A stretch of 64,000 nt of DNA, from contig CM020501.1 of the NCBI GenBank assembly GCA_009823395.1, positions 34,409,493 through 34,473,492 of the forward strand. Direction: 5' to 3'. The notes under the pieces were generated by a model that was given only the letters and a program-made list of their open reading frames with translations, made no database searches and was not told where the DNA came from. The translations under genes and the position numbers were made by a program. Positions 11,927 through 29,549 of the stretch are shown here, piece by piece. Each line of letters opens with the position of its first letter. Positions within the stretch are counted from its first letter, which is position 1. Source of the DNA: Thamnaconus septentrionalis. Taxonomy: Eukaryota > Chordata > Actinopteri > Tetraodontiformes > Monacanthidae.

Positions 11927-11938
11927 TCATTCATTCAT

Positions 11939-12040
11939 TCATCTTCTATACCCGCTTATTCCAATTCAGGGTCACGGGGTCTGCTGGAGCCTATCCCAGC
12001 TGTCTTAGGGCATTGGACAAGTCGCCAGTTCATCGCAGGG

Positions 12041-12042
<2 letters not shown>
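11939..12042 (-). mobile_element. Fragment of a dispersed teleost repeat (3' end)
   Basis: Reads on the minus strand as a copy end with GGGATAGGCTCCAGCAGACC and GGGTATAGAAGATGAATG-type tail. This is a very common fish retroposon-like 3' terminus (dwindling to ATGAATG repeats). A second copy of the family is at about 48524-48850 on the plus strand. Confidence 0.65.
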
Positions 12043-12072
<30 letters not shown>

Positions 12073-12231
12073 CTTTTCATTATCTAATTTTACATTTTAT
12101 ATTGAATTTTGTTAACTCTTTGCTGGTGCATGTTTTGAAAATGAAATCTCAAATGTGTTTTCCTTTTTCATTTGAATTAAGTACAAGAATGAGCAGTCTG
12201 CAGATTGAATGACTTATTAACCATTTTAATT

Positions 12232-12322
12232 ATGAGTCAAATAATGCAACTTCGTTCTTAAAATGAAAAAGCATTTCTGCTATTGCATTTTAATTTGGAT
12301 TATGGTAACTATCTGCTTCCAT
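12232..12322. repeat. Duplicated block B, copy 2
   Basis: Same orientation as 4578-4672. Relative to block A the order is reversed (A-B at 4 kb, B-A at 12 kb). Confidence 0.8.
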
Positions 12323-12562
12323 AGCAGCAGCAGCAGTAGCAGCAGGTGAGCCACCTTTCACACAACACAATTTGCATCTTTGAAATCCTTTGAAGAAACA
12401 AAAGTGACCAGCGTGTTTTTCCAATGTGAGCAGTAGAAAGTCCAGATATTTGTGTACAAATGCAGGAAGTCAAAGTAAAAAGTCAGAGAAATACTCAAGT
12501 AAAGTACAGAGACTTGGAAAATGGACTCAAGTATTTGTACTTTGTTACTTGCCACCTCTCTC

Positions 12563-12594
<32 letters not shown>

Positions 12595-12733
12595 CACCCT
12601 TTGCATACATGTGTATGCAGAGCCAGGAGGAAAATCAATCTATCAAATGTTTGATTTGATCTTCATTTGCGGACAACCACCTGCAGGGGGAGTCGTCACT
12701 CATTTAGGAGACGTCAGTGCCCTTGGTGACATC
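12563..12733. repeat. Duplicated block A, copy 2
   Basis: GT microsatellite plus about 135 bp nearly identical to 4037-4210, in the same orientation. Confidence 0.8.
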
Positions 12734-12749
12734 ACGGGGCGGGGGTGGG

Positions 12750-13926
12750 GGGGTGGTAGTGTGACTTTATTTTTATTAAAAGAGTGTGGAGCAAAAGAAG
12801 GACCGATTGGACCGTGCTCCACACACACACACACACACAAATTCAGTATCGACAGATTCTGCTCTCCAGCGCCCCCTGGCTGCCACATCACCCTTAAAAA
12901 GCAGCAGGATGTTGCGTTGCCTATAAATCCAACAGCCTGCGAGCGCCACGATGACAGAACAGAAGGAGGAGGAGGAGGAGTTTCACCTGTCAATGTTTTA
13001 TTATCAAACCTTTTTTCTCGAAGCTCTGATACACTCAGAAAAGGTCTCTTTTAAAAAAACAAAAAAAAAAAAAAGAAAGGTGTTGATATGTTGGTGGTGG
13101 ACACGGCGGTGGGGGGGGGTTGATGGTGCTCCTGCAGCCCAACACTGAAGAAGAGAACAATATCAAAGAAGCAAAGACACAACCAAAGAGAAGAAAGCAT
13201 CAACTGCACTGAGAGGCAACCAGCAGATTCACTTCCACACACACACACACATGGAGAAGCCTGCAGGAACCCAACCATCTCCAGAACCCAACCATCTCCA
13301 TCTCCTCCTCCACACCTCTGGACACACTCAAGCCTGACACGTGTGTGGGGGGGGGCGGGCGGAGCCAAAGCAGCGCCACCACCAGTTTTAAAGAGGAAAG
13401 TCCAAACTTCTTCTTCCGTTTGTTCTTTAGTCTGAAGCAGGTGAGAAGATCATCCAGAACCACCAGAACCTGCAGGTCCAAACCACTGCTGCTGCTGCTG
13501 CTCAGTCCCAACAGTTCTCCCATCACCTTGCTGATTTTTACAGACTGATATTGTTTTGACTTTGAGCGATTAATGCGACATCAAGAGGAACAACACTGAG
13601 AGAAAAACACAAAAAACCCAAAGAAAACAATAAAAAGTCCAACTAAAACAGTAGTAATAATCATCATCGTCATCATCATCATCATAGAAAAAAGTGAATG
13701 AGTGAAATAATTTATCTCTTTGTATTTCCATGGACAGTTTAGAGGTGCGGCGACGGCTCTAAACAGAGGCACAGTTAGAAAACAACAACAAAAACATCAA
13801 AGATTCCTTTAAAAAAAAAAAAAAAGAAACACGCCACTGAATAGACCTTGTAGTTCTCTCTGGTCACCGAGCAAAGAACAGAAGTCATCTGGTTGGAAGG
13901 TGACATACATACACATATGTATATAT

Positions 13927-13958
<32 letters not shown>

Positions 13959-14640
13959 GTGTATAAGGTGAGAAAGTGTGTTGAATGTTGAATGTGGAGC
14001 AGAAGAGGACAAAGTCTGGCAGCAGCAGTCGACTGTGGTGGACCTCCAAACACCTGCTGATCTCTGTAGGACCTGCTGTTGTTGCATACAGTTGTGTCGT
14101 ATCCATCATCCTCATCATCATCGTCATATTAATAATAATAATAATAATAAGATGCTTGTTGTCGTTACTGGAGATACATGTGGGAGCGACGCTGCTGCTG
14201 CTGCTGCTGGATACGGTTGACGAGACTTCAGCCACTCGGCTCATAGAGACTCCAGGCAGAGACTCCAGGCAGAGACTCCAGGCAGAGACTCCAGGCAGAG
14301 TCTGCATGTGGAGTCAATATGGAGACACTGAGTCCATAGAAAGAAGTGTCTGCAGTTTGGAGGGGGAGAGAGAGAGAGAGAGAGAGAGAGGTTTTTCCTC
14401 CTGTATGATTGGGAATGAAAGAAGAGCGGGGGGGGTCCAGGCCCCTCCCCTGCAGAAACACAGCAGTGGAGTCTTGACAGATATGAAGCTGTGTTTCTGT
14501 TAGCAGGGCTGTTAGCATTAGCAGGGTCCTCTCCTCCCATTGGCTGCTGCTGCTGCTGACACCACTGAGGCCAGTCTGCTTTCTGTACAGTCTATCATTG
14601 GACGGGAGGGAGCTGGGGGGTCCGGTGGGGGGGGGGTCCA
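12750..14640. other. Region downstream of SHOC2 (3' UTR or intergenic)
   Basis: No coding exon seen. On the minus strand it follows the SHOC2 stop codon, so part is probably 3' UTR. An AATAAA on the minus strand at 12997-13002 could be a polyadenylation signal. Contains a 13-bp tandem repeat (GAGACTCCAGGCA, four copies, about 14245-14300), GA and ATA microsatellites, and a G/C-rich end at 14600-14640. Confidence 0.45.
14236..14300. repeat. 13-bp tandem repeat
   Basis: Four copies of GAGACTCCAGGCA in tandem, just beyond the SHOC2 3' end. Confidence 0.85.
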
Positions 14641-14645
14641 GACCC

Positions 14646-20664
<6,019 letters not shown>

Positions 20665-20689
20665 GTCCTGGCAGTCTCACGCGGTGATG

Positions 20690-21100
20690 ACGATGATGAT
20701 GATGATGATGGTGTGGGGGGGCTAGGGAGGGTTGGGGGGAGGGGTTGACACCGACGGGGGGGCGGGAGCGGGGAGTTCAGAGGAAACATCCCCGTGCAGG
20801 ACCGCTCATGGTTCCCCCTCTCTGCTGATGGTCCCGGTAGCGAATCCAACGGCTCTTCTCCTCTGCTGATCCTGGAGCTGCCTTTAAAACGCCACCATGG
20901 GGAGAATCCTGCAAAGCGGCTGGACGGCGCCACCCGCTGGCCTCATGCTGCTGCTGCTTCTTCTTCTTCTTCTCAGGGTGAAAAGGTGGCCGGGAGAGGA
21001 GCTTTTTTTCTTCCTCATTCCAGGGAAGAGATCTTCTGTTGAGGAAACAGACAAAAAAATTGGTGGCAATCAGCTTCAATATTTTTAATAACATCTGAAA
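20690..21100. other. Start of the SHOC2 5' intron
   Basis: Polypyrimidine and simple-repeat DNA on the intron side of the SHOC2 start exon. No coding exon recognised. Confidence 0.4.
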
Positions 21101-21289
21101 GGACGAGACGTGTGGAACATCTGGAGATCTTCAGGAGTAACAGTGACATCTAGTGGTTGCATTTTACATTGCAGCGCTCTTTCCCCCCACCCTACGGTGG
21201 CCCTGTGCACCCAAACCTGGATACCTCGTTCACCCTCTTCTTCTTCTTCTTCTTCTTGGTGGGTTTATTTGAGGATACCAGCGTTCACC

Positions 21290-21780
21290 CTCAGAGATGA
21301 ACCACAGAACCACCTGGAACCCACTCTGGCAACTTCTCAGCACGTCACGCAAGACCAAGCTCCGGATTTACAACTCCCCCTACTGTCCATCCTGCTCTAC
21401 AGCTCCGAGACTCTGGTGGCCCTGGAATGAGACTCTGACCGCTAGAAGAAATGGTCTTGACAGCACGGCTCTCAGAAGCATCGAGAACTTCAGGTGGCCA
21501 CAGTGGTTCACCAACAAAGCACTCTGAGACCGCTCATGCCAACCCAGAGCATCCTGCCTGGCTGTCCAATGAAAGCCATCCTCTGATGAGACCCTCAGGG
21601 TGCAGGAAGGAGGCCACGAGCGGAGCCGAGCCTCACACCCAGTGGCTTGAAGCCATCTAGGATGACCTCAGACATCACCGAGTTTCCACGAAGGATGCAG
21701 AGCTGCTGGCACGAGACTGCCAGTACTGGAGGAAACTGGTTCACCTGGTGGGCTCTGCCCACTATACACTTTTATTAATG
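21290..21780 (+). pseudogene. Non-LTR retrotransposon reverse-transcriptase C-terminal remnant
   Basis: Fragments in shifting frames match the end of a LINE ORF2: TSRKTKLRIYNS followed by an LSILLYSSETL-like motif, then a GRRKEAT-like basic patch, QWLEAI, DDLRHH and STKDAELLARDCQYWRKLVH. These are the usual order of motifs after the RT core (rTKLRlYns, lLYGsEtW, gRP..rW, DlR, A.dR..WR). Stops and frameshifts make it dead. The clade is not decidable by eye. Confidence 0.65.
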
Positions 21781-22663
21781 TATTAATGAGCAGTATGTTG
21801 AGACTTCACCAATACAAACATCATCAATCAGGCCATGGTCTCCACACTGGACCTTCAAAACGGTTGTCTAGCCGCTGCTGTTAATGGACCTTCATTAATG
21901 AAGCTAACTCCTCTACTGAGGGAGAGGCAGGTTCAGCGCACTGATCCCACGCTTGTTCACTCAAGAAGTCACTTCCCTCCATGACATACAGTGTGGGGGT
22001 GGCCTCCACATTCACAGAGGAGGAGGAGGAGGTCAGGAGGAAACCAGCAGCAGCCTGGGAGCGCGGTGGTTTCCTCCAGACCAGGAGGCTCTGCTTCTCC
22101 ATCTGACTGAAGAACCTTCATGTTCAAGCAGGTGGAGCAAGTGCAGCAATAGAAGCATGGCGGCTCAATGAGAGCATTGACTTCACACGGACTCAACCAC
22201 CTCATCACATCTGGACTCAGGAGGTTGAAGACCTCCAATAATGAACACTGACTGAAGTTATAATGAAGGTTCAGCCTCAGTCAGCAGTTGACTCCATGTT
22301 CCTCTCACCTGTTGGTCTTCCTCTGGATCACTTCACTGGGACTTCACTCGGCATGCGTGATGTCTTTTAAAGGGAGCAGGTGAAGCAGCGGTTAAAGAGG
22401 TGAACCACGCAGCACTGGAATCAGATGGAAGCGTGAAGACCTTGCAGCGTGCCGGTCAAGACGGGCTAACGGCTGATAGCAAGAACGCAGCCAATCAGCA
22501 TCCAGAAGAAGCGGCACCGACACCTCCTGGAGTATGGCAAGACAGTGGAGAAGTCGGCAACATCGCTGCAGTGACAGAGTGATGAAAGCCCTCCAGCCTG
22601 GAGGAGACTGGTTCACTGCAGAGTCCCCGCTGTCCAGCAGGGGGAGCCCTGAGACCATCCACC

Positions 22664-22847
22664 CCAGGGGTCACTAACCTTCTGAACCCAACGATAACCA
22701 CCAGGATGAAACCAGGTTGGATAGAGCTGAACTACACGCAGCTCAACAAGTTGTGCTATTTTTCCAACAGGCCTGCAGGGGGCGACTCATGTGGTCCTTG
22801 GGGGCCACCTGGTGGCCACAGGCACCGTGTTGGTGACCCCTAACAAC
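22664..22847. mobile_element. Possible short inverted-repeat element (MITE-like)
   Basis: AGGGGTCACTAACC at the left and GTGTTGGTGACCCCT at the right form an inverted repeat of about 13 bp around 180 bp. I found no convincing target-site duplication. Confidence 0.4.
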
Positions 22848-22917
22848 CTATCCAAACACTGAGAGAGAGAGAGAGAGAAGTTTGGAGGACAGCTCCTCAG
22901 CACAGTGGCTGACACGT

Positions 22918-23526
22918 CACTGCTGCTGCTACTACTGCTGCTGCTGTCACTGCTGCTGCCACTGCTACTACTACTGCTGCCACTGCCTGCTGCTGCTACT
23001 GCTGCTGCTGTCACTGCTGCTGCACTGCCTGCTGCTGCTGCTGCTGCTGCTACTGTCACCTGCTGCTGCTGCCACTGCTGCTGCTGCTGCTGCTGCTCAC
23101 TGCTGCTGCCACTGCCCACCACCGCTGCTGCTACTGCTGCTGTCACTGCTGCCTGCTGCTGCTGCTGCTGCCGTCACTGCTGCCTGCTGCTGCCGCCACT
23201 CGCTGCCGCCACTGCCTGCTGCCTACTGCTGCTGCCACCGTCACCGCCACCGCCCGCACTGCTGCTGCTGCTGTCACTGCTACTGCTCACTGCTGCCACC
23301 GTCACTGCCTCACTGCTGCTGCTGCTGCTGCTGCTGCTGTCACTGCTGCTGCTGCTGCTGCTGCCACCGCCCGCTGCTGCTACTGTCTGCTGCTGCTACC
23401 GTCACTGCTGCCCACTGTGCTACTGTCGCTGCTGCTGCCACTGCTGCCACTGCCTGCTGCTGCCACTGCTGCTGCTACTGCCACTGCTACTGCTACTGTC
23501 ACTGCTGCTGCTACTGTCACTGCTTT
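22918..23526. repeat. 600-bp compound CTG/CAC/GCC trinucleotide region in the SHOC2 5' intron
   Basis: CTG units punctuated by CAC, TAC and GCC give a degenerate array of about 600 bp. In SHOC2 orientation it reads CAG-rich. Long Leu/Cys/Ala open frames across it are artefacts. Confidence 0.9.
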
Positions 23527-23728
23527 TAACAACCAAGTCTGTCTACGCAAACACAACACAGGCCAGAGGGTGTTGACATTACTGTAAGCCTGCAGCTCCA
23601 CCTGAACATGTGCACACACACACACACACACGCACGCACGCACACCCCGCTGTGTATGGCCCTGGTGGTGGGGGCGTGGCTGCTGGCCACAGTTCAGAGT
23701 CAGGTGTAAAGGTTGGCGGCTGCTGAGA

Positions 23729-23762
<34 letters not shown>

Positions 23763-23861
23763 GACCTTTTGGGGGCGGGGGGTCAAAAAGACCAGGTGGG
23801 GTCAACGTAAGGCTCGCAGACAGAGCGCTGGACGACCTGTTGTCCCCAGCACTGAGCCAGT

Positions 23862-23901
23862 GTTTCTCAACTGGTGGGTCGCAACCCAAAAGTGGGTCCA
23901 G
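23862..23901. mobile_element. Terminal fragment of an inverted-repeat DNA element
   Basis: CAGTGTTTCTCAACTGGTGG followed by GTCGCAACCCAAAAGTGGGTC is one end of the family seen whole at about 61300-61626. The partner end is missing. A GA tract follows at 23940-23983. Confidence 0.5.
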
Positions 23902-23933
23902 GTGTGTGTGTATATGTGATATACTGTATATAT

Positions 23934-23987
<54 letters not shown>

Positions 23988-23999
23988 CACTGGTGGTCC

Positions 24000-25694
24000 T
24001 TCATTTAGCAGGACTCACACTTCAATTCAATCATTACAATCTTTATTGACCAGATGTGAACAATGACAGTGGGCGCTGAGTGTTTTTAATTCTGGTGTTT
24101 GCGGCTCGATGCTGAGGAGCAACAGCTGATGAAGGTCCTGAGACTCCAGCAGTGGAGAAGCTCCGACTGCGCTCAACTATTAGCATTAGCATTAAAATGA
24201 GAATAGCCAGGCCGGCCGAGGCTGCTGGGAAAACTACAGCAGAGCGAGGCGGCCACTTCCTTTTATGGTCAAGCTGTGCGAGGAGCTGCGTTCACAGCAG
24301 ACCACAGCCAGCGAGATGTTGCTCCTCACGCCTGCCTGGAGTCCTGCTCCACTGCACTTCCTTCTGCTTTAAAATGACGGCAATCACAGAGAAGCGAAAG
24401 GGAAGAAGTCGCACTGGCTTATTTTACAACGTCGCTCTGCCTGCCCCCACGTGATTCCGAGGAGCCGCTCGGCGTTCCCGAGCCCAGAGGACCGTTGCCA
24501 GCGGCCACAATGGCTCCCATGGAGTCGTGACAATTGTTTACAATCTGTGACAATCAGCGACTGTTGTGCAACAATAACAAGACGCAGACGCGTCTGCTGG
24601 AATCATCTGGGAATTTCAGCTGCACATTTAAAATGTGTGCAGATCCCTTTATTAAAAGATGAGAGCACGATGAGTCGGATCTCTGAGAAGAAGAGAAGCC
24701 CAGAGTTCACACGAGGTGACGGGCGGTGCAATCAATCCTGCTTGCAGTCGGCATTGGCAACACAATCACAGCCGAGCAGCAGCGGCAGATAAAAGCCATA
24801 AATTCAGCAGGACTTCACCTCTGCCAATATCTTCTGACAATAATCAGCGCGTCTTTATCTCCAGCTCTCCAGAGACGACGCAAGCCCCTCCCCTCCTTCT
24901 GTCTCATTGGCCGGCTCTTCAGACAGAGAGCCATTACAGGCTCAGGTGTGGAAACCAGCAGAGACACCCAGGAGCTCAGGAACCAGGTGAGAGGGCGTTG
25001 CTCCCTCCGGCTCACCGTGCTCTTACAGGAGGCTGCAAACAGAGGGCTAAAATACTCTGCTAAACTCTGCTTTCAGATGAACATCTGCAAAGTTTTTAGG
25101 ATCCTTATAGGATCTTCACAGGATAACAGGAGAGTTTTTCCTGGCCACTGTTCCACCTTCTCTTGCTGTGGAGGATCAGTGCTTGGAAGCTCTGAGACGC
25201 CTTTGGTTGGGAAATAAAAGCTGATTGATTGATTGATTGAATGATAATTAATCACACCAGGCTGCACCGCATTACTTCAGGGTAAAAATGAAGGATGTGA
25301 AAAAAAGACTTGATCGGGACGTCTGCAGTCTAACCCTGATCCAGACTGAGCACCACAGGCTGCTGGTGTTTCCATCTACTTCCTCACTGAGATGCAGCTA
25401 CAGACATGAAGCCCCCACGCACTTCAGTCCAGCCTCAGGGTTGCTGTGCTGGCATCTCTGATGTTAAAAATGTGACACAGTCTAATAGAAAAAGGCCATT
25501 TACTGCTGTACAACTAAGGCAGATCATTTAAAAGCTGTTGTTTAGCATTAGACTGGCAACACTGCCACCTTCTCCACATCAGCCCAGCCAGCCCACAGTA
25601 CAGTAGAACCATCCTGGTGGTTCTGATGGACCACTCACAAGAACAGAGCCATAAATCACTGCCTCTCCCTCTCTCTCTCTCACTCTCACTCTCA

Positions 25695-25759
<65 letters not shown>

Positions 25760-26390
25760 CAGCCTTCACTTAAGGTGGACCTCCTGTCTGGTCTTAGGTT
25801 GTGTGTGTGTGTGTGTGTGTGTGTCTGATCTGTTTGAACAGCCAGAAAAAAACTGATCCATCTTGCTATGACAGGACGCGTTGGAAACCACAGCAGCAAA
25901 TGGATCTCTCTCTCTCTCCCTCTCCCTCCCTCCCTCTCGGACGCGGCTAGCTAGCTCCGAGGCTACACGGAACGATTAGCAATCCTTGGGAAAAGATTAG
26001 AGACAAACGGTTAAAGCTTCTCCGGATTAACCAGGTTGCCACCGCGGTTGCGTAGACACACTGAGAGGGACGACTATATTCACCGTGACTGCGATGTCAT
26101 GCAACTCACTGGGTCTCTTTTTAAGAGGACGTAATCATCACAGTGCCAACAGGTTGTGTTCTGGACTCAGGCGGCTATGCTAGTGGTCGTTAGCCGACTC
26201 ATCTGACATCCAGTTAAACCGCCCAATATAATATCGTATGCTACAGCGGCGTGTAAAAACACAGACGCGGAGATTGTGTTAAATGCAATTTTCATTCAGT
26301 ACAAAGAAAAAATCAAACACACTGGGAAACACAACACGAAAGGGGTGACGACAAAGCAGGAAGCTGAGCTAAACGTCAACAGCGACGCAG
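24000..26390. other. SHOC2 5' intron, no coding exon seen
   Basis: Contains a LINE 3' end (about 25100-25245) and a CT/CA compound microsatellite (about 25660-25757) facing a GT tract (25800-25824). No conserved frame recognised. Confidence 0.45.
25100..25245 (+). mobile_element. L2-like LINE 3' end with a TTGA-repeat tail
   Basis: GAGAGTTTTTCCTGGCCACT, then a TCTGAGACGCCTTTGG motif and AATAAAAGC, ending in GATT/TTGA repeats. This is the usual 3' terminus of teleost L2-type elements, which end in a short tandem repeat rather than poly(A). Confidence 0.6.
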
Positions 26391-26399
26391 ACGTCAGTT

Positions 26400-27335
26400 C
26401 CAGCAGACGGCTAGGTGGCTAAGGGGGAGGCTAGTTAGCCACTTAGCTCCGGAGCTAAGCGTCATTTTTCCACCAACAACGCCAACACACAGCACGACCG
26501 AGTGGCTATCACGAATCGAACCAGGCGGGTTCGGACGTGTCAACGGTCGGGAGGTGCCAATGCTCGGTGTACACAGCAGCGAGCTCGCCCACACTGCAGC
26601 CTAGCCTAGCCTAGCCTAGCCTCAATCACAGCTAGCCGTGTAGGCCCCAGTGGTGGTGGAGCGGCCGACCGTGTACCGACCGAGCGACCGACCCAGGGAG
26701 GGGAGGGGGAGCTCGGCTGCACACCAGCGGGGTGGTCCATCCAACGGGACCGCTGACAGGAGCGGCCGGTGTCCGGGGCTCTCAGGGCGGACACCGAGGA
26801 CACAACAGCCCCAGCAACACCACGGAAGCTGGGCGCTGGGTGGCAGCCGAGCGGGAGGAGGAAGAGGAGGAGGAGGAGGAAGAAGAAAAAAGAAAAGAGT
26901 GAAAAACAGCGGCCATTCCGGCGCTGAACAAAGAGTGCATTCCTTGCTGGCCAGCAGCCCGCACACACCCGGCACGACACCCGCTCCGGGCGGCAGCAGG
27001 GCGGCCAGCCAGGGAGCTCTGCCTCGGGAGAGGCGCCACCTCCCCGGGGAGGAGGCTGCAGTGCGACCCGGCCGCTACGCGGTGCTCGGGTCCCGGGGTT
27101 TTACCTTCAGAGGTGTGACTCCGCCATCCTGCTGCTGCTGCTGCTTCCTCTTCTCTTCTCTTCCTACACCACCACCACTCTCTCGCCCTCCCTCCTTCTC
27201 GCACCAAACTGCGTCATTCCCTCGCACTCTCGCAGCGTATCGCGGGACTTGGTCGCCGCAAATCATTGCAGTCTCGCGGAACAGACAGGAAGACAACACG
27301 GCTGTGTTGGGACACCGGAGTTGAAAAATGGTCAC
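26400..27335. promoter_or_regulatory. CpG-rich probable promoter and 5' exon of SHOC2
   Basis: Strongly GC- and CpG-rich stretch upstream of SHOC2. On the minus strand it contains GATGGCGGAGTCACACCTCT, then GAAG|GTAAAACC, a plausible non-coding first exon ending near 27106. The small uORF in it would be ATGGCGGAG... (MAESHL, stop). This would splice to the acceptor before the SHOC2 start codon. The exon is inferred from composition and splice motif. Confidence 0.55.
26590..26622. repeat. CTAGC pentanucleotide repeat
   Basis: Five tandem copies of GCCTA inside the CpG-rich SHOC2 promoter region. Confidence 0.85.
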
Positions 27336-27447
27336 GCCTGAACTTGAAAAATGGGGGCGGGGGGGTTTGTTCTTTTATAAATTGTCGAATCTGTGGAGTT
27401 TAAACTGTTCTTGCTGTATTTCTTTTTGATAGGTGTTGTTCTTTACA

Positions 27448-27965
27448 CAGGGCCGGGCCAAGCCTCCATGGGGCCCTAAGCAAAATTTGATTTTGGGGCC
27501 CTTTATTTCAGCCAGTATTGATTGTTGATCATTCACACACCTACAATGAGTTCAATGCAGCTCTGGCAGTGTTGTTTACATCCTATTGACGGCCTGACAT
27601 ATCTTTACACATGTATGTATTACACATGTTGAAATTATGCTGTTGCTGTATCTCCAAAGGTAAAAATAATCAGAAACATAAGTAACACCAATGCAAACTT
27701 AATACGAATAATTTCAATGAATGCATCATGGATCACGTCCAGGTGCCACATATGGTTTTCAGTCTCGAAGGGTAGCACATTCAGCTACAAGAGTGTCCCG
27801 GGGTTGAAAGTGTGTTTTTGTACAATAATATATTTTTGATCATATAGAAATCATCATTTACACATGGAAATTTTTTTTTTTTTTTTTTTTTGCTCTTGGG
27901 GCCCCCCTCGTGGCCTTGGGGCCCTTAGCCGTCGCTTACTTCGCTTATGCCTTGGGCCGGCTCTG
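27448..27965. mobile_element. hAT-family non-autonomous element with 8-bp target-site duplication, between SHOC2 and BBIP1
   Basis: Ends CAGGGCCGGGCCAAG and, as the reverse complement of the right, CAGAGCCGGCCCAAGGC. A perfect duplication TCTTTACA lies at 27440-27447 and 27966-27973. It is 518 bp long with no transposase frame. It separates the SHOC2 CpG promoter from the BBIP1 5' region. Confidence 0.92.
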
Positions 27966-28799
27966 TCTTTACATATGGACACAACACCCACTGGGCGTCA
28001 GTCTACTCATTCAAGAAGAAGAAGAAGAAGAATACGTGTTTTTTAAGCATGTGACAACATCCTCACAACCAGCTGCCAATAATAATAATAAAAAAATTGT
28101 GGTGTATAAAGACTTTGATTATTTTGTGTTCTGTTTGACCTTTGTAGACTTGTAGTACCTAGTTAGTTGGTGAACTGCGCATGTATAAAATGTTCAGGCA
28201 TTGACTGGCACCTGAAGCTCGTGGAACTGCAGTGATGACCGACGCGTATTCAACGCCTCGTTATTCGCCGAATGAATCGCTTTTCCTCCGGGGTTATCGA
28301 GCACATTTATGGTGAGGCAAAAAAAAAAAACCGCTAGATGTCGCAAAAGCACTCGTAAAGAAAAGACAGCGAAGAAGACGAAGCAGATCACGTGACCTTG
28401 GCGGACGCGTTGGCTTGACAACCGCTGTAATCGCTTCCTGGAGCTAACGGCTAACGGTGGGATTAGCACCTGTGGTCCTGTCATTACGGCCTCTGAACGA
28501 CAGAGAAACCAACCGAGTGTGAGTTTCATGATCAGATGACGTCACAAAGAAGAACATCGATCGTCCACTGGGAGTTATTGAGCGCCTGAATATCGTAATT
28601 ATTAATGAGTAGCTAACAGCTAGCTGCTGGATTAGTGCTAGCAAGTTAACCGGCTGTGGTGTCAGTCAGTCAGTGACACCAGTCTGAAACAATGAAGCTA
28701 AAATATAAAATCTGTATTCCTTCTGTTCAGTGGTCCTGTTGATGTATTGATCATCGATCGATCGATACTCTGTGTTCCCATCTTTCAGCAGCAGCCGCG

Positions 28800-28843
28800 A
28801 TGCCAGAAGTCAAGTCGACATTCAGAGAAGTGCTGCCCAAACA

Positions 28844-28886
<43 letters not shown>

Positions 28887-28977
28887 CCGAAATAAAGGGC
28901 TTGTTTGTGGGGCTCAACACAAACAAGCGATCTGTGTGCAAAGTTGCGCCAGTTTGCACAACTAATGGGACAGTGGT

Positions 28978-29013
<36 letters not shown>

Positions 29014-29467
29014 GCTGATGAACATCACCGTCCTGTTTACGCCGCCGTTGTTGCTGTAAAAAAGCGACGCGCAGAGACGAAGTTTGACATGATTCCAGAA
29101 TCCTAACCATCCCAATGCGGCCTCTCCTCTTCATACGAATGCACTTCTCTATAAACATCTGTTTGGATATGTAAATAATCTGTATTTATTATTTCTTTTT
29201 AAATTCTTCTCCTTGCACTGTAAATGCTGCCATAACTATGCAACCCCCCCCCCCCCCCCCACCAATAAAGGCCTGATGATTGATGATTGGTGCTTTGTGT
29301 GACCTCTCCACCTCCCTCTCCACAGGGCAGCTGTCCATGGAGGATGTGCCCGTCATGATCCTGTGCAAGCCCAAGCTGCTGCCACTGAAGTCGGTCACCC
29401 TGGAGAAGCTGGAGAAGATGCAGCTGGACGCCCAGGAGGCCATCAGACAGCAGGAGGCAGCAGCCAG

Positions 29468-29498
<31 letters not shown>

Positions 29499-29549
29499 CA
29501 GGTGGAGCAGGTGGAGCAGGTGGAGCAATGGTGGACATTGTTCAGATAG
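28800..29549 (+). CDS. BBIP1: BBSome-interacting protein 1 (BBIP10)
   Basis: Smallest subunit of the BBSome, needed for its assembly and for cilium formation. Two coding exons: 28800-28845 ([15 protein letters not shown] + G) and 29326-29549, joined in phase 1 to give 89 aa (human isoforms 72-92). The conserved core is FREVLPKQG, then [18 protein letters not shown] and LEKLEKM. The C-terminus differs from the human one by a tract of ten Gln and a triple EQV repeat ending in QWWTLFR. The first coding exon follows an acceptor (CTTTCAG, exon start 28789), so there is an upstream non-coding exon, perhaps ending at AGT|GTGAGT near 28515. Transcribed away from SHOC2 and toward PDCD4, as in human. 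An AATAAA at 29912-29917 is a candidate polyadenylation signal. Confidence 0.95.
28846..29012. repeat. Two GT microsatellites at the start of the BBIP1 intron
   Basis: The BBIP1 donor (G|GTGTGTG) is itself the first repeat unit of a GT tract at 28846-28878. A second GT tract lies at about 28978-29012. Length changes here would alter intron length but leave the GT donor. Confidence 0.85.

Noticed and set aside
22787..23576. Cys/Leu/Ala- or Ser/Gln-rich open frames of over 200 codons
   Set aside because: Produced by the CTG-type array; no start context, domain or splice support.
26650..27324. 224-codon plus-strand frame and overlapping minus-strand frames in the CpG region
   Set aside because: GC-rich promoter DNA yields long chance frames; composition is Arg/Pro/Ser-rich without motifs.
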